Assembly: GCF_000820145.1 (NCBI RefSeq) | Contig: NZ_CDBW01000039.1 | Location: 27,048-91,047, forward strand | DNA length: 64,000 bases | Reading direction: 5' to 3' | Origin: Aeromonas sobria | GTDB lineage: Bacteria > Pseudomonadota > Gammaproteobacteria > Enterobacterales > Aeromonadaceae | In this document: positions 26,967 to 33,430 of the stretch, in pieces | How positions within the stretch are numbered: the first letter of the stretch is position 1 | Layout of the letters: every line of letters starts with the position of its first letter | Program-made: the position numbers and the translations under genes | Notes under the pieces: generated by a model | Told to the model about the DNA's origin: nothing | The model's database searches: none | The model's input: the letters and a program-made list of their open reading frames with translations, nothing else

Positions 26967-26990
26967 CAGGCAATCAGGCAATCAGGCAAT
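26967..26990 (+). repeat. three perfect tandem copies of an 8-bp unit
   Basis: The unit CAGGCAAT is repeated three times without mismatch in non-coding DNA between the two divergent fimbrial promoters. Confidence 0.85.
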
Positions 26991-27071
26991 TAAATCATTG
27001 TAGAATGGTCTATACACAAATGGACTGCTGCTATATTCGACCTTTAGCATAGGCATCAAGAATAAACAAAA

Positions 27072-27085
27072 GTGATATAAATCAA
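27072..27085. promoter_or_regulatory. FNR-like box upstream of the riboswitch transcript
   Basis: GTGAT-ATAA-ATCAA matches the FNR consensus at 9 of 10 positions. Its centre is about 145 bp before the predicted transcription start at ~27224. Confidence 0.4.
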
Positions 27086-27189
27086 GTCTCGCCAGTAATG
27101 TTCACAGCCAAAAATTGAGGCCACAAATATATAGAAGTTATTAATTACGCAGACTGACCGTAATCCATCTCTCATGATTTTTATGTCGA

Positions 27190-27217
27190 TTGATTTCTCA
27201 AAGTGGAGTGTTATCAT
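27190..27217 (+). promoter_or_regulatory. predicted sigma-70 promoter of the riboswitch leader
   Basis: -35 TTGATT (27190-27195), 16-bp spacer, -10 TATCAT (27212-27217). This predicts a start near 27224, just before the first conserved aptamer base and giving a ~180-nt leader. A prediction only. Confidence 0.45.
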
Positions 27218-27225
27218 CTAAACAT

Positions 27226-27308
27226 AGAGTAAAGGGCAAACCGGTCGAAAGGTCGGGACGCAAAGCCACCGGTCTAAGGGTTTTGATACCTAAGACAGCG
27301 GAGCTGCC
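27226..27308 (+). ncRNA. cyclic di-GMP-I (GEMM-I) riboswitch aptamer
   Basis: The RNA contains AGGGCAAACC, a stem CCGGTC-GAAA-GGTCGG capped by a GNRA tetraloop (27241-27256), the invariant core GGGACGCAAAGCC (27255-27267), and a second stem pairing GTCT-A-AGG (27272-27279) with CCT-A-AGAC (27289-27296). It ends AGCGGAGCTGCC. The closing helix GGCA (27235-27238) with TGCC (27305-27308) is intact. The order and spacing match the known GEMM-I class (Vibrio Vc2 type). The stems hold even where bases differ from that class. It senses c-di-GMP and sits ~95 nt upstream of the start codon of the mini-pilin gene. Confidence 0.93.
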
Positions 27309-27315
27309 ATCTGAG

Positions 27316-27352
27316 AAGAGTTATGTCATTGCCAATTTATGGCATTACTCTT
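27316..27352 (+). promoter_or_regulatory. hairpin between aptamer and Shine-Dalgarno hairpin
   Basis: Outer stem AAGAGT/ACTCTT and inner stem TGCCA/TGGCA with a 5-nt loop, followed only by TTTGATT. It may be a weak terminator or a spacer helix of the expression platform. Confidence 0.45.
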
Positions 27353-27360
27353 TGATTGCG

Positions 27361-27394
27361 TTGCCCTTTTCGTACAACACCTGTGACGAAAAGG
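27361..27394 (+). promoter_or_regulatory. Shine-Dalgarno-sequestering hairpin (riboswitch expression platform)
   Basis: CCTTTTCGT (27365-27373) pairs perfectly over 9 bp with ACGAAAAGG (27386-27394), which contains most of the ribosome site AAGGA for ATG 27403. The overlapping segment TTGCCCTTT (27361-27369) is also a perfect 9-bp complement of AAAGGGCAA (27231-27239) in the aptamer. The two pairings are mutually exclusive, so ligand binding to the aptamer would be expected to free the strand to close the ribosome site. The direction (off-switch) is inferred. Confidence 0.6.
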
Positions 27395-27402
27395 ACATAG
27401 AT

Positions 27403-27720
27403 ATGAAAGCTCAACACACCGCCTCCCGTTTAGTCCGTAAAACAGTTCTCTCTGTATGCACTACCTTGCTGCTTGGCACCTCTTTGTTGCCATCCACCGC
27501 TTCTGCTGCTGATGGCTCAGTGACGTTCACTGGCGCTATCTACGAATCTCCATGTGATTTTTCCGACAGCAGCGTGACCTGCTATTCAGGCATCAACAAG
27601 CAGACCATGCCCTTGGCTCACTTGCAGCAAGCCGGCCAAATCAGCTCAATTAGCAGCACTATCAGCTACAAAGTGGCAAACGCCAGCAACATGGCGATCG
27701 TGACCGTTAGCTATCTCTGA
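27403..27720 (+). CDS. orphan mini-pilin-like secreted protein under c-di-GMP riboswitch control
   Basis: A 105-residue protein. A signal peptide (TVLSVCTTLLLGTSLLPSTASA) is cleaved before DGSVTFTGAIYESPC, a typical pilin first strand (GxVxFxGxIxxxPC). A second Cys follows closely (SSVTC), then a short body and a C terminus IVTVSYL with penultimate Tyr. Mature length is only ~70 residues, half a normal type 1 pilin. The Ser-Tyr-X ending is shared with three subunits of the divergent fimbrial operon, so the same chaperone-usher could export it. No usher or chaperone accompanies it. The start is set by AAGGA 8 nt upstream. Role unknown: minor subunit, assembly terminator or free decoy are possible. 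Confidence 0.75.
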   Translation: MKAQHTASRLVRKTVLSVCTTLLLGTSLLPSTASAADGSVTFTGAIYESPCDFSDSSVTCYSGINKQTMPLAHLQQAGQISSISSTISYKVANASNMAIVTVSYL

Positions 27721-28189
27721 TGCTTCATCTGTAGTTTCGCTGGCATTGGCGCGAAACAGATGAACAGGTGGTGTTGAAAAAGCTCTTATCAGGTCGCCTG
27801 TGCTACCCATACCGGCGGCCTATACCAGCTCACCCCAGTCATCACGACCAAAATAACTTCATCTCTGATTGGGTAAGATGCCCTCGCCGGTTCAGCTGAT
27901 GCTGTTTAAGCCCTTGGGACATCCCGCTTTTCTCTTACCATTTGCTGCATATCTCGTATTGATGAAATGAGATCGGACACGCACTTTACACAACGAACTG
28001 CTTCCTGAATAAAGTCGCATGTGAGCCCTCACTACGGCACCAGGAGGTCAGAATCCGCAAGCATACAAATCAACGCCATCTCATTGATTTATATGTCATT
28101 TAAAAAACCGTTGATATCCCTTTGGAACCCTGTAGATTGCCTTGCGATTACTCGCAAGACAATACACAAACAACAACAAAGGGATAAAA
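27721..28189. other. intergenic region between mini-pilin and collagenase
   Basis: 469 bp with no credible gene. A hairpin lies just after the mini-pilin stop (27726-27762: CATCTG/CAGATG outer arms and TTTCGC/GCGAAA inner arms) but lacks a T-run. No second GEMM aptamer or other riboswitch is seen before the collagenase, which therefore must have its own conventional promoter here. Confidence 0.55.
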
Positions 28190-30949
28190 ATGAACCGTTC
28201 GGGTACCGGGTGGCTGCTGCTGGCAGGCCCCCTGCTTTTGGCTACATCCTCGGCGCAAGCCAACTACTCCCCCAATGACTGGCGACAGTATCAGCTGACT
28301 GGCGAATCGAGCCGGCAACTGGCCGCTCGCATCACCGAAATCACCTACGAACTCAAGGCTCGCAGCAGCAACACGCCCTATCAGCAGCTTCGGGTCTACC
28401 GCCGCTTCGACTGGCAGAGCAGCGATCTCGGCGCACTGGCCGAACAGCAGTGTGGCGAGCCGCAGCTCAAGGTGGATGCGGGCTGGCAGATCCGCTTCGT
28501 TCGCTGTGAAGATCGGATTCCGGCGGGCAAGCTCATACCCGCCAGCAGTTATGACTTCGGTTACGGCCTCAAGCAGGGTCGCTGGGAGCAGCTGGCAGGC
28601 ACGCCGACCGCCCAGCGGCAGGATCGTCTGCCGCTGCCGCAAGCCATCATCTTGGGTCAGAGTGAAAGGGTGCTGGATCGCTGCGAACTCAACGCGCAAG
28701 GCCGCTGCGCCGAGTCTGAGTGGCACTATCAGCCGCAGGATTGGCAGCAGTTGCAGGTACTTGAAGAGACCCCCAGCGAGCGGGATGGCCGGCTGGAGCA
28801 GATCTTCTTCCGTCTGCAGCCGATTGCAGGCAGCCAGGCTGCCGCTCAGGTAAGCGAGATCCACGTCTGGCGTCGCTATCAGTGGCAGCTGGATCAACTG
28901 ACCCCGCAGCAGGAGTGTGATGAGCCGCAGGAGCGCAAGGAGGGGAGCAACACCATCCGCTATCGCATCTGCCGTCAGGTGATCCCCGCAGGCAGCGAGG
29001 TTCAGGTAACGCTGCAAGATAGCGGCTACCAATACCCGGTCGCAGGCGTTGAGTGGCAACCCCTGCCAGAGAGCAAAGAGTGGCAGGAGAGCCGGGTGCT
29101 CAATCGCCCCATAGTGCTGGCCAGCAAGGAGGAGCAACTGGAGTGCCGCCGCGCCAACGGTCGCCTCTGCTCCGAGCCCGAGCAGCCCGATGTGGATCTG
29201 CTCGATAGCGATGCGGCTAAACTGGTGGCTGACGTGAGCGGCCAGAACAGTCCTGCCTGGCAGGCGGATTACGGCCACGATGACGCCAAGCTGATGGCGG
29301 TGGTGCGCGGCATGCGAGCCCTGCTGGCGGCCAACCAGCCGACCCATCCGGCAATGGACAAGCTGCTCTACTATGTGCGCGCCCACAACTACCACGGCGG
29401 CGTTGGCAAAGAGAGTGATCAGGTCGCCCGGGCACTGGCCGGAGTGATGATTGATCTGCTCAACCACCCCCTGCTGCTGGGAGCCGAACCGCAGGATCAG
29501 GCAGGTACAGTGCTGGAAGCCTGGAGCGTGGCGGCGCAGGGACAACTTGGACAAGCCGCCTTCCGTCAGAGTGCCGCCCCAATGCTGGCCCAGCTCAACC
29601 AGGCGCTTAACTATGCGGTGCAACATGCGGCGCAAATCAATGGCCACAAACCCTGGGCCGATGGTCTGTTCGAGCTGCTCAATCTGGTCGATCAGAGCGC
29701 CTCTTACGGCCAGCAGGCAGACTTCAGTGCGGCGGTGCTGCAACAGGAGGCGGCATTGCGCCAGAGCCTGCTGCAACTGGGCCTGAGCGAACTGGCCCTC
29801 TGGAAACAGCGCGACGGCTCACGGGATCTGTTTATCTTCAACAACATCCTCGATGCCCATAGCCGTCTCTACCAGATGATGCTCTACCTCCATCACACCA
29901 GCCCGGATAAGGCGATCGCCTATCGCCAGCAGCTGGATCGCGATGTCATCACCATCATGCGCCAGCAGGGGCTGGTCCCGGGTGGCCAACATCCGGCAGC
30001 CATGTTGGAAGAGGTCTCCCTGACCCTCTCCAGCTATTACCTGACCTACACAGATCGCACCAGCGAAGCCTGCGTCAGCGGCGAGTTCGCCGGGCTCTGC
30101 ACCCCGATCCGCATGGAAGATATTCTGTCGTTCGAACACACCTGCTCGCCCACCCTGCGTCTGCGCGCCCAGGATCTGACCCAGGCTCAGGCCGAAGGGA
30201 TCTGCCGTGAGCTGGGTGACGAAGAGCAGCGCTTCCACCAGCAGATGGAAACTGGCGAGCAACCGGTGGTCGATGATCACAACGAGGCGCTGGAGCTGGT
30301 GATCTTCAACTCCTCTGCCGACTGGGGCCGCTACGGCAGCGCGCTGTTTGGCGTCTCCACCGACAATGGCGGCATCTATATCGAGGGGGATCCAGCTCGC
30401 CCCGGCAATCAGGCGCGCTTCTTCGCCTATGAGGCGGAGTGGAAGCGCCCTGCCTTCCAGGTGTGGAACCTGCGCCACGAGTACGTTCACTATCTGGATG
30501 GCCGCTTCAACCAGTACGGCAGCTTCGGCCACTATCCGCTCAACCGCACCACCTGGTGGTCAGAGGGGATTGCAGAGTACATCGCCCACGGCCAGTGCTT
30601 TGCCCGGGGTCTGGATAACGTGGCAAACCGCCCCGCCAACCAGCGCCCGACACTGGCGGCGATCCTCCACCTCGATTACGAGCAGGGAGGGGAGATGGTC
30701 TACTCCTGGTCCTATACCGTGCACCGCTTCCTTAACGACACCGGTCGCGGCGCCAGCTGGCTGACGCTGGCACAGGCGCTGCGCAATCCGGATCAAAAGC
30801 AGGCGATGAGCGACTTTGAAGGGGAGCTGGACCGGCTGATCGCCAACGACAGCGATGCCTATCAGGCGTGGCTGAGCCGGGATCTGTTGCCATGGTGGCA
30901 AGCCAACAAGGAGTCTGACATCTGCAAGGGCAATGATTCGGCCCACTGA
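28190..30949 (+). CDS. secreted M9-family collagenase (microbial collagenase)
   Basis: A 919-residue protein with a signal peptide (LLLAGPLLLATSSAQA). Two related N-terminal modules, each with a cysteine pair (around QQCGEPQL...VRCEDRIPAGKL and QECDEPQE...YRICRQVIPAGSE), precede a long helical activator-like region and the peptidase domain. The zinc site is HEYVH (His 763, Glu 764, His 767), with the third ligand Glu ~792 in WWSEGIAEY, as in M9 collagenases of Vibrio and Clostridium. No PKD or collagen-binding domain follows. It would degrade host collagen extracellularly. The start at ATG 28190 has AAAGGGA upstream, and a strong terminator follows. Confidence 0.9.
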   Translation: MNRSGTGWLLLAGPLLLATSSAQANYSPNDWRQYQLTGESSRQLAARITEITYELKARSSNTPYQQLRVYRRFDWQSSDLGALAEQQCGEPQLKVDAGWQIRFVRCEDRIPAGKLIPASSYDFGYGLKQGRWEQLAGTPTAQRQDRLPLPQAIILGQSERVLDRCELNAQGRCAESEWHYQPQDWQQLQVLEETPSERDGRLEQIFFRLQPIAGSQAAAQVSEIHVWRRYQWQLDQLTPQQECDEPQERKEGSNTIRYRICRQVIPAGSEVQVTLQDSGYQYPVAGVEWQPLPESKEWQESRVLNRPIVLASKEEQLECRRANGRLCSEPEQPDVDLLDSDAAKLVADVSGQNSPAWQADYGHDDAKLMAVVRGMRALLAANQPTHPAMDKLLYYVRAHNYHGGVGKESDQVARALAGVMIDLLNHPLLLGAEPQDQAGTVLEAWSVAAQGQLGQAAFRQSAAPMLAQLNQALNYAVQHAAQINGHKPWADGLFELLNLVDQSASYGQQADFSAAVLQQEAALRQSLLQLGLSELALWKQRDGSRDLFIFNNILDAHSRLYQMMLYLHHTSPDKAIAYRQQLDRDVITIMRQQGLVPGGQHPAAMLEEVSLTLSSYYLTYTDRTSEACVSGEFAGLCTPIRMEDILSFEHTCSPTLRLRAQDLTQAQAEGICRELGDEEQRFHQQMETGEQPVVDDHNEALELVIFNSSADWGRYGSALFGVSTDNGGIYIEGDPARPGNQARFFAYEAEWKRPAFQVWNLRHEYVHYLDGRFNQYGSFGHYPLNRTTWWSEGIAEYIAHGQCFARGLDNVANRPANQRPTLAAILHLDYEQGGEMVYSWSYTVHRFLNDTGRGASWLTLAQALRNPDQKQAMSDFEGELDRLIANDSDAYQAWLSRDLLPWWQANKESDICKGNDSAH

Positions 30950-30965
30950 ACCATCATAACGACGC

Positions 30966-30994
30966 GAGGGGCAGCCACGGCTGCTCCTCTTTTT
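30966..30994 (+). terminator. rho-independent terminator after the collagenase
   Basis: GAGGGGCAGC pairs with GCTGCTCCTC around a short loop (one G-T pair), followed by T5. Confidence 0.8.
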
Positions 30995-31135
30995 CCCGAC
31001 GTATTAGCCAGCTCATCTGATGCGGCAACCTCTGCCCGAAAGAGCGGTACCCACTCATCAAGCCTGACGCCGGCGGCCGAGTTGTAATAGAATGGCGATA
31101 GCCACTCCTCACCTCAGATCCTGACCGCACCGCGC

Positions 31136-32053
31136 ATGAAGAAGTTTGCCAAAATCCTCCTCGCCTGCCTTGTTTTGCTGCTGGCACTGATTGCTTCGCT
31201 GCTGGCCTATAGCGAGTGGATCGTCTCGGATGCCCGTCACTACACCTACGATCAGGTGGAGCAGGTGCCCTACAACCGGGTTGCGGTGGTGCTGGGCACC
31301 TCCAAATATCTCTCCGGTGGCGGCCCCAACCACTACTTCAAATACCGCATCAAGGCGGCGGCCGAGCTCTACAACGATGCCAAGGTGGACTTCATTATCG
31401 TATCCGGTGACAACGCCACCGTGCAGTACAACGAGCCGCGCCAGATGCGGCGAGCCCTGATCAAAGCGGGCATTCCCGCCTCTGCCATCTATATGGATTT
31501 TGCCGGATTCCGCACCCTCGACTCTGTAGTGCGAGCCAAAGAAGTATTCGGTCAGGATCGTTTTACCGTGGTCTCTCAGGGCTTTCATAACGAACGCGCC
31601 ATTTTTATCGCCCGTCATTTTGGTATCGACGCGGTCGGCTTCAATGCCGAGGACCCCAGTGCTTATCAGGGGATCCGCACCCGGGTACGGGAAGTCTTTG
31701 CCCGCCTGATGGGGCTGCTCGACCTCTATGTTCTGGACAAGGGACCCAAGTTTCTCGGGGAGCCGGTGCCCATCGGTCTGCCGGTGCCTTGTAAATCTCT
31801 GAGCACCATCGGCAGCCTGCAACCCTGCCTCAAACAGCCCAAACCGGCCGTGGCTGAGATCAAGCCAACTGCTGTACCCGCAGCAGTTGCAGTCACTGAA
31901 CCGGTCACACCGGCAGTATCAGCAACGGCAGCGCCTGAACAGGTCACGCCCGTCAAACCAGTAATTGAAGCCGCCGCCAAGCCCCCCACTGCGACTTTGC
32001 CAACATTGCCGGTGGAGCCCTCCGCCGCCAGCGCCAGCGTGCCCGCCCAATAA
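31136..32053 (+). CDS. sanA: SanA-like DUF218 membrane-anchored protein with long low-complexity tail
   Basis: A 305-residue protein with an N-terminal membrane anchor (ILLACLVLLLALIASLLAY). A DUF218 domain follows with VAVVLGTSKYLSGGGPN, IIVSGDN, MDFAGFRTLDSVVRAKEVFG and SQGFHNERAIFIARHFGIDA, all typical of SanA, which affects envelope barrier function in enterobacteria. Residues after ~215 form a Pro/Ala/Val/Thr-rich tail of ~85 residues that E. coli SanA (239 aa) lacks. A perfect terminator hairpin follows, convergent with sodA. Confidence 0.85.
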   Translation: MKKFAKILLACLVLLLALIASLLAYSEWIVSDARHYTYDQVEQVPYNRVAVVLGTSKYLSGGGPNHYFKYRIKAAAELYNDAKVDFIIVSGDNATVQYNEPRQMRRALIKAGIPASAIYMDFAGFRTLDSVVRAKEVFGQDRFTVVSQGFHNERAIFIARHFGIDAVGFNAEDPSAYQGIRTRVREVFARLMGLLDLYVLDKGPKFLGEPVPIGLPVPCKSLSTIGSLQPCLKQPKPAVAEIKPTAVPAAVAVTEPVTPAVSATAAPEQVTPVKPVIEAAAKPPTATLPTLPVEPSAASASVPAQ

Positions 32054-32059
32054 CAAGAC

Positions 32060-32087
32060 AAACGACCCGCCAGTTGGCGGGTCGTTT
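32060..32087. terminator. bidirectional terminator between sanA and sodA
   Basis: AAACGACCCGCCA-GT-TGGCGGGTCGTTT, 13-bp perfect arms. Confidence 0.85.
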
Positions 32088-32158
32088 GGTATTGCATGCA
32101 CTGCCGATTGCGGCTGCGCTCTTGTACCGCTCAATACCACATCTCTATTACGGCCAGA

Positions 32159-32773
32159 TCAGCCTCGCGCAGCCTGATAGCGACGAGCCACCTCGGTCCA
32201 ATCTACCACCTGATAGAAAGCCGCGATGTAATCCGGACGTTTGTTCTGGTACTTGAGGTAGTAGGCATGCTCCCACACATCCAGCCCCAGGATCGGGGTA
32301 TGGCCATGCATCAGGGGGCTATCCTGATTGGCACTGCTCTCCACCTGCAATCTGCCTGCCTTGTCCACCACCAACCAGGCCCAGCCGCTGCCAAAGCGAC
32401 TCAGGGCTGCCTGAGTGAAGGCCTGCTTGAAGGCATCGAAGCCACCCAACTCCCGCTCGATGGCCAGAGCCAGTTCGCCACTCGGCTCACCGCCACCCTG
32501 CGGGCTCATTACCAGCCAGAACAGGGAGTGGTTGGCATGGCCGCCGCCGTGATTACGCACCGCCCCCTGCTGCGTGGCTGGCAGGGTAGCGAAGCGGCGC
32601 AGCAGCTCATCAACCGGCAGTTCGGCCAGCTCCGGCGTACCTTCCAGCGAGGCGTTGAGGTTGTTGATATAGGTCTGGTGATGACGGCTGTGGTGGATCT
32701 CCATGGTCAGGGCATCGATATGGGGTTCCAGTGCGTCATAGGCATAGTTCAGGGCTGGCAAGGTATGGCTCAT
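32159..32773 (-). CDS. sodA: manganese superoxide dismutase
   Basis: A 204-residue SOD starting MSHTLPALNYAYDALEP. Metal ligands are visible: His 27 in MEIHHSRHHQTYINN, the second His in GGGHANHSLFW, and the C-terminal Asp and His in LGLDVWEHAYYLKYQNKRPD. GGGHANHSLFW and the QDSPLMHG block favour the Mn rather than Fe type. It dismutates superoxide in the cytoplasm. It sits downstream of a small TPR-like gene and a strong Fur box, so iron-starvation induction is likely. Confidence 0.93.
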   Translation of the reverse strand: MSHTLPALNYAYDALEPHIDALTMEIHHSRHHQTYINNLNASLEGTPELAELPVDELLRRFATLPATQQGAVRNHGGGHANHSLFWLVMSPQGGGEPSGELALAIERELGGFDAFKQAFTQAALSRFGSGWAWLVVDKAGRLQVESSANQDSPLMHGHTPILGLDVWEHAYYLKYQNKRPDYIAAFYQVVDWTEVARRYQAARG

Positions 32774-32790
32774 GATTACCTCTGGTCGGA

Positions 32791-33216
32791 TTAATGGAGT
32801 CGGGATGAAGATTCGCTCTGGCACAGACATTGGCCAAGCGAGCAGATGATCGCGGCATTGCTGCCGTGGCGCTGAACGAACGTCAGCAACTCGGCACGAG
32901 TAGTGCGGGTGTGGCGCAAGGCCGCCTCCCGCAAACGGGGTGAGGTCGCGGGGGAGTGACAGGTTGCCAGCAGGCAGTCGTGGACATAGCAGAGCTGGTC
33001 GGCAGCGCGATCGGGCAGGGTCATGGCTACCAGCAGATCCGCCAGATTGTGATGGGCGACCACCAGTGCCGCCACCGCCTCATCGGCATCGTGCCACCGG
33101 GCCAGTTGCTGGCGTGCCAGCCAGAGCGCTTGCTGATAATGGGCCAGCGCCTGATGGTATTCGCCACAGTCAAACAGCCGGTTGCCCTCTCTGGTCTGCT
33201 GTTTCCAGTGAGTCAT
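32791..33216 (-). CDS. small TPR-like protein cotranscribed with sodA
   Basis: About 141 residues from ATG 33216 (MTHWKQQTREGNRLFDCGEY), which has GAAGG upstream. ATG 33270 or GTG 33279 would lengthen it by up to 21 residues. The first half reads as one or two tetratricopeptide helices (YHQALAHYQQALWLARQQL, AALVVAHHNLADLLV). The C terminus is Cys-rich (IICSLGQCLCQ). I know of no established function. It lies 17 bases before sodA and directly behind the Fur box, the position held by other small genes in iron-regulated sodA operons of pseudomonads. Confidence 0.7.
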   Translation of the reverse strand: MTHWKQQTREGNRLFDCGEYHQALAHYQQALWLARQQLARWHDADEAVAALVVAHHNLADLLVAMTLPDRAADQLCYVHDCLLATCHSPATSPRLREAALRHTRTTRAELLTFVQRHGSNAAIICSLGQCLCQSESSSRLH

Positions 33217-33286
33217 GCTGCTGCCACCTTCGGTCGACTCGACCCACCCTTTCACCCAGGTTGCTGTCATATCCGCCACGCCAATA

Positions 33287-33305
33287 AATGATAATAATTA
33301 TCATT
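33287..33305 (-). promoter_or_regulatory. Fur box upstream of the TPR-sodA operon
   Basis: AATGATAAT-A-ATTATCATT is a 9-1-9 perfect inverted repeat. Aligned in the best register it matches 15 of 19 bases of the Fur consensus. It is located 72 bp before the preferred start of the first operon gene. Confidence 0.8.
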
Positions 33306-33363
33306 ACATGACTTGTATCCGGGAAACAAGAGAGAATCACATCACGGCACGCGGCCAAAACAG

Positions 33364-33394
33364 AACGGCCACTCCCTGGCAGGGAGTGGCCGTT
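33364..33394. terminator. hairpin terminator after cheV
   Basis: 14-bp perfect arms AACGGCCACTCCCT / AGGGAGTGGCCGTT with loop GGC, located between the cheV 3' end and the Fur-boxed promoter. Confidence 0.7.
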
Positions 33395-33430
33395 TGATCC
33401 GCCCGATCAGTAAATGGCCAGAATGGCTGG

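Larger units (their letters stand above)
26422..27402. other. large AT-rich regulatory region between the fimbrial operon and the riboswitch-controlled mini-pilin
   Basis: 981 bp without a credible gene; small frames of 60-73 codons lack ribosome sites and family signals. It contains an FNR box (26732-26745), a second FNR-like box (27072-27085), an inverted repeat (26843-26876), three 8-bp tandem repeats (26967-26990), a short hairpin (CAGCTT/AAGCTG at 26793-26812), and the c-di-GMP riboswitch leader. I saw no pair of inverted repeats of the fimS invertible-promoter type. Confidence 0.75.

Noticed and set aside
26502..27052. Small frames (60-73 codons) in the fimbrial intergenic region
   Set aside because: No ribosome site, no recognisable protein features, and they overlap the regulatory dyads and repeats.
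26422..27189. Search for a fimS-like invertible promoter
   Set aside because: The only good inverted repeat (26843-26876) has arms 16 bp apart, too close for an invertible segment, and no recombinase gene is nearby.
27721..28189. Second c-di-GMP riboswitch in front of the collagenase
   Set aside because: No GGGACGCAAAGCC-like core or GNRA-capped stem is present in this gap.
28148..29776. 542-codon frame antisense to the collagenase
   Set aside because: The + strand has a signal peptide, Cys pairs and the M9 zinc site; the antisense frame is a codon-bias artefact.
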